Assembly: GCF_012317045.1 (NCBI RefSeq)
Contig: NZ_CP051154.1
Coordinates: 3,534,001 to 3,598,000 of the forward strand
DNA length: 64,000 bases
Direction of reading: 5' to 3'
From: Leifsonia sp. PS1209
Lineage (GTDB): Bacteria > Actinomycetota > Actinomycetes > Actinomycetales > Microbacteriaceae
Part shown: positions 58,790 through 64,000 of the stretch, piece after piece
Layout: every line of letters starts with the position of its first letter
Numbering within the stretch: the first letter of the stretch is position 1
Notes under the pieces: model-generated
The model's database searches: none
Seen by the model: the letters and a program-made list of their open reading frames with translations, nothing else
Told to the model about the DNA's origin: nothing
Translations under genes and position numbers: made by a program

Positions 58790-59941
58790 ATGTCGCAAAC
58801 CACGAGTCGGTCTCGCCGTTCCGGAATCCGGCGCGGCGAGGCCGCCTCGGGGTGGTTGTTCACCGCCCCGGTCATCCTCCTCCTCGGGGTCTTCCTCGTC
58901 GTCCCCGTGCTCATGGCACTGTGGGTGAGCTTCTCCGACTGGGGAGGCCGGGGCAGCCCCTTCTCCTCCGGGGTCCACTTCGTGGGCTTCGAGAACTACC
59001 AGGCGATCCTCTCCGGAGGCGGACTGGCCGAGCAGGACTTCGGCATGTCGCTCAAGAACAACGCCTGGTACGTGGTGCTGGTGGTCCCCATCCAGACCGC
59101 CGTCGCCCTCGGGCTGGCCGTGCTGGTCAACCGGGCGATCCTGCGCGGACGCGGCTTCTTCCGCACCGCCTTCTACTTCCCGTCCGTGACCAGCTCGGTC
59201 GCGATCACGGTGCTCTGGCTGTTCCTGTTCAGCACGACGGGCGCCGTGAACAAGGTGCTCTCCTGGGTCGGCATCAACGGACCCAACTGGTTCAACGATC
59301 CAGACGGCATCGTGCACAACTTCCTCGGGCTGTTCGGCGTGAAGCAGGGGCCGAGCGCTCTCACCCAGAACACCCTCCTCGGCGTCTCCTGGTGGGACTG
59401 GCTCGGCGGTCCGTCCGTCGCGATGAGCGCGTTCGTCATCATGGCCGTCTTCACCACGAGCGGCACGTTCATGCTGCTGTTCATCGCCGCGCTGCAGAAC
59501 CTCGGCGGCGACATCACGGAGGCGGCGATGATGGACGGCGCGAACGGCTGGCAGCGGTTCTGGCGCATCACGCTCCCGCAGCTCCGCCCGACGCTGTTCA
59601 CGGTGCTCACCCTCGGACTGATCGGGTGCTGGCAGGTCTTCGACGCCATCTACACCGGCACGCGAGGCGCGCCGGGCAAGACGACGCTGACGCCGGCGTA
59701 CCTCTCATACAAGAGCTCGTTCGTCGACCAGGACTGGGGCCAGGGCGCCGCCATCGCGTTCATCCTGTTCGTCATCATCGTGGTCTTCACCATCTTCCAG
59801 CGCTGGGTGCTGCGCGAACGCACCGTGTCCAAGCGCCGGATGCGGTTGTACCAGCCGGCCGTGACGGCGTCGTCACAGCCTGCCCAGTCGGCAGACGGCA
59901 ACGCAGACAGCAGTGCAGACAGCAGAGGAGTCCGCCGATGA
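58790..59941 (+). CDS. Sugar ABC transporter permease, MalF type
   Basis: A 383-residue CUT1-family permease, longer than usual because of a large external loop (about residues 155-200, GPNWFNDPDGIVHNFLGLFGVKQGPSALTQNT) and a Ser/Ala/Asp-rich C-terminal tail after residue 350. The first helix is WLFTAPVILLLGVFLVVPVLMALWVSF and the EAA loop is DITEAAMMDGANGWQRFWRITLPQLRP. Begins 24 nt after the binding-protein stop. No ATPase gene follows, so a shared MsiK-type ATPase is expected. Confidence 0.95.
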   Translation: MSQTTSRSRRSGIRRGEAASGWLFTAPVILLLGVFLVVPVLMALWVSFSDWGGRGSPFSSGVHFVGFENYQAILSGGGLAEQDFGMSLKNNAWYVVLVVPIQTAVALGLAVLVNRAILRGRGFFRTAFYFPSVTSSVAITVLWLFLFSTTGAVNKVLSWVGINGPNWFNDPDGIVHNFLGLFGVKQGPSALTQNTLLGVSWWDWLGGPSVAMSAFVIMAVFTTSGTFMLLFIAALQNLGGDITEAAMMDGANGWQRFWRITLPQLRPTLFTVLTLGLIGCWQVFDAIYTGTRGAPGKTTLTPAYLSYKSSFVDQDWGQGAAIAFILFVIIVVFTIFQRWVLRERTVSKRRMRLYQPAVTASSQPAQSADGNADSSADSRGVRR

Positions 59942-60864
59942 CCGCCGGGACCACCACCTCCGATGCCGCGAACACCATCGCCGTCGGCACCCTCGCGAAC
60001 GCGCAGCCCCCGCTCCGCCCTCAGCGGCAGCGGTCCACCGGCTCCGTCGTCGCGTCGTCGATCACGTACGCGATCCTCGTGGTCATCGCCGTCATCTACA
60101 TCGCGCCGTTCCTCATCCAGCTGGCCACCTCGTTCAAAACGGACGCGGACGCGACGGCCAACCCGGTGTCCCTGATCCCGGAGACCTGGACGACCGCCGC
60201 GTACACGAAGCTCTTCCTCAACTCCGACTTCCCCACCTGGTTCAAGAACTCGATCATCGTCACCGTGTTCGTCACGGCGGGGCGCGTGTTCTTCAACTCG
60301 CTGGCCGGCTACGCGCTCGCCCGCCTGCACTTCCGGGGCCGCGGCGTGGTGTTCGCCGGGCTCGTGGCCGTGATGTCCGTGCCGGTCGTCGTGCTGCTCA
60401 TCCCGAAGTTCCTGGTCATCAACCAGCTCGGGATCTACGACTCGTACGCGGGCATGATCATCCCGCTGCTGACGGATGCGGCCGGGGTGTTCATCATGAA
60501 GAACTTCTTCGAGTCCATCCCGGCGAGCGTCGAGGAGCAGGCGCGCATCGACGGCGCCGGCACCTTCCGGGTGTTCTGGTCGATCGTGCTTCCGATGGCG
60601 AGGCCGGCACTCATCACCATCGTCATCCTGTCGTTCCAGGGGTCGTGGAACGAACTCGCGCACTTCATCGTGTCCACCCAGGATCCGTCGCTGACCACGC
60701 TGACCAAGGGCGTCGCCGGGCTGGCGAGCGGGCAGCTGAGCCAGGGCAGCCAGTACCCGATCAAGCTCGCGGCGGCGGCGATCATGACCATCCCGGTTGC
60801 CGTGCTGTTCTTCATCTTCCAGCGGCGCATCATGAACACCAGCGAAGGGGCGGTGAAGGAGTGA
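59938..60864 (+). CDS. Sugar ABC transporter permease, MalG type
   Basis: A 308-residue CUT1-family permease. The N-terminal 35 residues are polar, followed by six helices with YAILVVIAVIYIAPFLIQLATSFK first and the EAA loop SVEEQARIDGAGTFRVFWSIVLPMARP near residue 200. The ATG overlaps the stop of its partner (ATGA). Completes the channel of the second sugar importer. Confidence 0.95.
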   Translation: MTAGTTTSDAANTIAVGTLANAQPPLRPQRQRSTGSVVASSITYAILVVIAVIYIAPFLIQLATSFKTDADATANPVSLIPETWTTAAYTKLFLNSDFPTWFKNSIIVTVFVTAGRVFFNSLAGYALARLHFRGRGVVFAGLVAVMSVPVVVLLIPKFLVINQLGIYDSYAGMIIPLLTDAAGVFIMKNFFESIPASVEEQARIDGAGTFRVFWSIVLPMARPALITIVILSFQGSWNELAHFIVSTQDPSLTTLTKGVAGLASGQLSQGSQYPIKLAAAAIMTIPVAVLFFIFQRRIMNTSEGAVKE

Positions 60865-61649
60865 CCGCCGCAGCGCCCACCATCGTCGCCACCTGCGGCG
60901 GCCTCACCCCCGGCACCTGGACCGACGCGGTCTACGGCCCGCTGATCGAGCACGCCGTGTCGCTCGCCCGGGTCTCCGGCCGTCGTCCGCGGGTCACGCA
61001 CGTCAACACGGCGGGCGGAGACCAGCGCCAGATCGAGGGCACCGAACTCGAGGCCGCGCGGCTCGCGGGCGTCGACGCCGGGCACCTGCGTCTCTTCCCC
61101 CACCCGAACGTGGAGGACGTGCGCGCGCACCTCCTGTCTCAGGACGTGGTCTGGGTGAGCGGAGGCAGCCTCGTCAACCTTCTGGCCGTGTGGCGCGCCC
61201 ACGGACTGGATGCGGTCGTCCGCGAAGCCTGGGAGGCCGGCGTCGTGCTCGCAGGAGGGTCGGCGGGTGCGCTCTGCTGGCACAGCGGAGGGACGACATC
61301 GTCGTTCGGCCCGCAGATCGGCGCGGTTCCGGACGGGCTGGGCCTGCTGCCCGGCTCCCTCGGCGTGCACTACGACTCCGACCCGAACCGCAGGGTTGCC
61401 CACCGCGCGGCGGTCGCCGCCGGGGTCCTGCCGGACGGCTACGCGCTCGACGAGGGGGTCGGCCTCGTCTACGAGGGCACCCGCCTCGTCGAGGTGATCG
61501 CCGAGCAGCCCGGACGTTTCGCCTGGCGCGTCGAGCGTGACACGGCGAGCGCCGACCCGTCCTCGCCGGGCGTCCGCGAGAGCAGGATCGTGCCGCGCAC
61601 ACTCACTTCGACCAGACCATCAGACAACCCCCACTCCGAGGAGGCGTGA
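60861..61649 (+). CDS. Peptidase E-like (family S51) protein
   Basis: A 262-residue protein of the S51 class: the nucleophile motif VVLAGGSAGALCWHSGG places the catalytic Ser near residue 135, preceded by VVWVSGGSLVNLLAVWRAHGLD and followed by LGVHYDSDPNR with the partner His. Known relatives are aspartyl dipeptidase and cyanophycinase-like enzymes. GTG start overlaps the permease stop (GTGA), so it is part of the sugar operon, an unusual place for a peptidase. It may instead act on an amino-acid-linked or acylated sugar substrate, or recycle a peptide inducer. Confidence 0.87.
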   Translation: MTAAAPTIVATCGGLTPGTWTDAVYGPLIEHAVSLARVSGRRPRVTHVNTAGGDQRQIEGTELEAARLAGVDAGHLRLFPHPNVEDVRAHLLSQDVVWVSGGSLVNLLAVWRAHGLDAVVREAWEAGVVLAGGSAGALCWHSGGTTSSFGPQIGAVPDGLGLLPGSLGVHYDSDPNRRVAHRAAVAAGVLPDGYALDEGVGLVYEGTRLVEVIAEQPGRFAWRVERDTASADPSSPGVRESRIVPRTLTSTRPSDNPHSEEA

Positions 61650-63694
61650 ACGCCACGATGACCCAGCCGCTCCAACCCCTACTGCACGACAGTGTCGTGG
61701 TGCTCACCGCGCCCAGCCAGGCGTGGTCCACAGCAGACGGCACCGTCGACGGCCGGGGCATCCACGGCTTCTACCACTCGGACCTGCGGGTCCTCGGCGG
61801 AATCGGGCTCACCATCGACGGCGCGACGCCGGAGCACATCGCCACGGGCTCCCCCGACGCGGCGACGGCCGTGTTCACCTCCCTCGCCCGCGGCATCGAC
61901 GACCACACCGCCGACCCCCGCGTGCGCATCGACCGCACCAGGAGGGTCGACGCCGGTTCCCTGGTGGAGTCGATCACCGTCAGCAATGCGCTGTCCACGG
62001 CCGTCCAGCCCACCGTCGGGGTGTCGCTGCTCGCCGACTTCAGCCCGATGCAGGTGGTGAAGGCCGGACTGACCGGCAGCGAGCATCCCGTCGTCGCGAC
62101 AGCCACGGCGGACGGCGTGACGTTCGCATCCGGAGTGGTCGCCGCCACCGTGGTCGCGCCGGCTGCCGCCATCTCGGTCGGTGACGCCGCGGCGGACGAC
62201 GTCTCCGCGACGCTGACCTGGACCGCCGAGATCCCCGCGCACAGCGCCGTCACGTTCACCTGGCGCATCGAGGTCGACGACCCGACGGCCGTGGTCGCCG
62301 GGGCGGAGCCGTCGCAGGACTGGGCATCGTTCACCGCCGCGACGGGCGACTCCCGCCTCGCCGCCTGGCTGCACCGCGCGCTCGGCGATCTGCAGGCGCT
62401 GCGCATGTCCACCACCGACCGCCCGGAGGACGTCTTCCTCGCGGCGGGCGCCCCCTGGTTCTTCACGCTGTTCGGCCGCGACTCCCTCTGGGCGGCCAGG
62501 ATGCTCCTGCCGCTCGGCACCGACATCGCCGCCTCCACGCTGCGCGTACTCGCCGCGATGCAGGGCACCGAGACCGTGAACGCCACTGCGGAGCAGCCGG
62601 GCAAGATCATGCACGAGCTCCGCCCCGCCGCGCTGACCATCCCCGGCGAGGGCGTCGTGCTTCCCCCGCTCTACTACGGCACCGTGGATGCGACGGCCCT
62701 CTGGGTCACGCTGCTCCACGACGCGTGGACCTGGGGCATGCCCGCCGCCGAGGTCGAAGCCCTGCTGCCGCACCTGGAGGCCGCCCTCGCCTGGATGCGC
62801 GACTACGGCGACAGCGACGGAGACGGCTTCCTCGAATACGTCGACACCACCGGCCACGGCCTCGCCAACCAGGGCTGGAAGGACTCGGGCGACTCCATCC
62901 AGTGGATGGACGGCACCCTCGCCGACGGACCCATCGCGCTCTGCGAGGTGCAGGGATACGCCTACGAGGCGGCCGTGGGCGGCGCGGAGCTGCTCGAGGC
63001 GTTCGGCCGCTCCGGCGCCGACGAGTGGCGCACCTGGGCCGCCGAGCTCAAAGAGCGCTTCGCCGCGTCCTTCTGGATCGACGACCCCGACGGCGCATAC
63101 CCGGCGATCGCCCTCGACAGCGCCAAGCGCAAGGTCGACACCGTCACCAGCAACATCGGGCACCTTCTCGGCACGGGCATCCTCACCCCGGACCAGGCCG
63201 CACTGGTGGCCCGCCGTCTGGCCTCCCCCGAGCTGAACTCGGGCTACGGGCTGCGCACCATGTCGTCGGCGTCCGGGGGATACTGGCCGCTGAGCTACCA
63301 CGGCGGCTCGGTGTGGGCGCACGACACGGCCATCGTCATCACCGGACTCGCCCGCGAGGGCCACACGGCCGAGGCGGAGGCGCTCGCGAGCGGCCTGCTC
63401 GCCGCCGCGGAGGGCTTCGGCTACCGGATGCCCGAGCTGCACTCCGGCGACCCGGCGACGCTGACCGCGACCCCCATCCCGTACCCCGCCGCGTGCCGTC
63501 CGCAGGCCTGGTCGGCAGCGGCGGCGGTCGCCGTGCTCGGAGCGCGGCTCGGCCTCCGCGCCGACGCGCGCGCCGGAACCCTCTCGGTCTCCCCAGTGCC
63601 CGGCGTGGGCACCATCGAGGTCTCCGGGCTCCGGTTCGCCGGGGAACCGGTGAGCATCGCGGTCGACGACGCCGGGGTGGTCACGCGGAGCTGA
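61646..63694 (+). CDS. Amylo-alpha-1,6-glucosidase / glycogen-debranching-type enzyme
   Basis: A 682-residue glycosidase. The N-terminal beta domain (GRGIHGFYHSDLRVLGGIGLTIDG) matches the GDE 'N-terminal bis' family, and the (alpha/alpha)6 barrel starts at GAPWFFTLFGRDSLWAARMLLPLGTDIA and has YYGTVDATALWVTLLHDAW, DSDGDGFLEYVDTTGHGLANQGWKDSGDS with candidate acidic catalytic residues, and YPAACRPQAWSAAA near the end. No signal peptide, so it hydrolyses imported oligosaccharides in the cytoplasm. GTG start overlaps the previous stop; an in-frame ATG four codons on (61658) has GAGGAGG better placed. Confidence 0.9.
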   Translation: MNATMTQPLQPLLHDSVVVLTAPSQAWSTADGTVDGRGIHGFYHSDLRVLGGIGLTIDGATPEHIATGSPDAATAVFTSLARGIDDHTADPRVRIDRTRRVDAGSLVESITVSNALSTAVQPTVGVSLLADFSPMQVVKAGLTGSEHPVVATATADGVTFASGVVAATVVAPAAAISVGDAAADDVSATLTWTAEIPAHSAVTFTWRIEVDDPTAVVAGAEPSQDWASFTAATGDSRLAAWLHRALGDLQALRMSTTDRPEDVFLAAGAPWFFTLFGRDSLWAARMLLPLGTDIAASTLRVLAAMQGTETVNATAEQPGKIMHELRPAALTIPGEGVVLPPLYYGTVDATALWVTLLHDAWTWGMPAAEVEALLPHLEAALAWMRDYGDSDGDGFLEYVDTTGHGLANQGWKDSGDSIQWMDGTLADGPIALCEVQGYAYEAAVGGAELLEAFGRSGADEWRTWAAELKERFAASFWIDDPDGAYPAIALDSAKRKVDTVTSNIGHLLGTGILTPDQAALVARRLASPELNSGYGLRTMSSASGGYWPLSYHGGSVWAHDTAIVITGLAREGHTAEAEALASGLLAAAEGFGYRMPELHSGDPATLTATPIPYPAACRPQAWSAAAAVAVLGARLGLRADARAGTLSVSPVPGVGTIEVSGLRFAGEPVSIAVDDAGVVTRS

Positions 63695-63710
63695 GGCGCT
63701 GAGCAGCTGA

Positions 63711-63752
63711 GCGCAGCTGTGGGAGCCTCCGGCGGGGCTCCTACAGCTGCGC
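63711..63752. terminator. Bidirectional terminator between convergent genes
   Basis: A 17-bp stem with one G-U pair, GCGCAGCTGTGGGAGCC with GGCTCCTACAGCTGCGC, around an 8-nt loop. It lies after the debranching-type gene and overlaps the last codons of the facing oxidoreductase, so it serves both. Confidence 0.75.
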
Positions 63753-64000
63753 CATGATCTGCCTGGCGATCACGCGCCCGGCGCGGTTCGCGCCGATGGT
63801 GCTCGCCTGCGGGCCGTATCCGGCCAGGAAGATGCGCGGGTCCTGCCACGACGCACCCGATGCGACGGTCAGCCCTCCGGACTTCTCGCGCAGCCGCAGC
63901 GGCGCCAGGTGACGCAGCTCCGGGCGGAAGCCGGTGGCCCAGATGATCGCGTCCGCGCGCGTGAAGGAGCCGTCGCCCCAGCGCACGCCGTCCCGCTCGA
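63741..64000 (-). CDS. Flavin-dependent NAD(P)-binding oxidoreductase (5' part outside window)
   Basis: C-terminal 85 or so residues of a flavoprotein monooxygenase-like protein. The visible ATGFRPEL is the conserved A-T-G motif of the FMO/Baeyer-Villiger and YumC/TrxB-like families, preceded by DGSFTRADAIIWA, and FLAGYGPQASTIGANRAGRVIARQI is the closing FAD contact helix. The start lies beyond the right edge. Substrate cannot be judged from this part. Confidence 0.85.
   Translation of the reverse strand, partial: ERDGVRWGDGSFTRADAIIWATGFRPELRHLAPLRLREKSGGLTVASGASWQDPRIFLAGYGPQASTIGANRAGRVIARQIMAQL

Overview
The window is very GC-rich double-stranded bacterial chromosome. Codon use is strongly G/C at third positions, many starts are GTG, adjacent genes often share an ATGA or GTGA overlap, and actinobacterial families are present (TipAS-type MerR, DUF2277, PdxR-type MocR with YczE). 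This fits a Gram-positive actinobacterium, most likely Microbacteriaceae (Leifsonia- or Microbacterium-like). The genus is an inference. I see no rRNA, tRNA, transposase, prophage or cas genes. Both window edges cut a gene.

Layout. 1-4957: an oligopeptide-type ABC importer (ATPase, two permeases, lipoprotein) divergent from an XRE-cupin regulator. 5054-10459: phosphotransferase, patatin-like lipase, a DEAD-box helicase with a long repetitive N-terminus, a small membrane protein and a VOC protein. 10502-16690: a seven-gene minus-strand operon of HAD phosphatase, PhnD/C/E/E-type importer, metallophosphoesterase and RpiR regulator, behind two phased palindromes. 16790-18968: a small unknown protein, then an ECF sigma module in which a lipoprotein and a membrane protein share a duplicated extracellular domain and two identical 29-bp promoter blocks are present. 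19002-21797: carotenoid-dehydrogenase-like oxidoreductase, SRPBCC protein and esterase. 21827-33840: a ten-gene LacI-controlled operon with a sugar ABC importer, two ADP-ribosylglycohydrolase-family proteins, a ribokinase-family kinase, a glycoside-hydrolase/FGE-like fusion, a CaiB CoA-transferase and a CitE-like lyase. 33980-36022: DUF2277, GNAT and an HtrA-type protease. 36026-42392: histidine utilisation (IclR regulator, hutH, hutU, hutI and a convergent hutG). 42669-49932: an AcrB-type RND pump with an Ala/Gly-rich insert, a DUF559-like protein, and a MocR/YczE pair. 50167-56074: TipAS-type MerR, KimA-like permease, DUF4097/PadR pair, a non-coding palindrome array and an ABM-membrane protein. 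56130-63694: a second LacI-controlled sugar operon with importer, S51 peptidase and glycogen-debranching-like enzyme. The window ends inside a flavin-dependent oxidoreductase.

The region is mostly metabolic and transport 'accessory' chromosome: four ABC importers, each next to its own regulator and enzymes. The least expected signals are non-coding: two families of intergenic hairpins whose copies differ by compensatory base changes, and an array of 14-bp palindromes repeated about every 40 bp at 55107-55399. Among the genes, the ADP-ribosylglycohydrolase operon, the phosphonate-type operon without C-P lyase and the ECF module with a duplicated sensor domain are the best candidates for undescribed systems.
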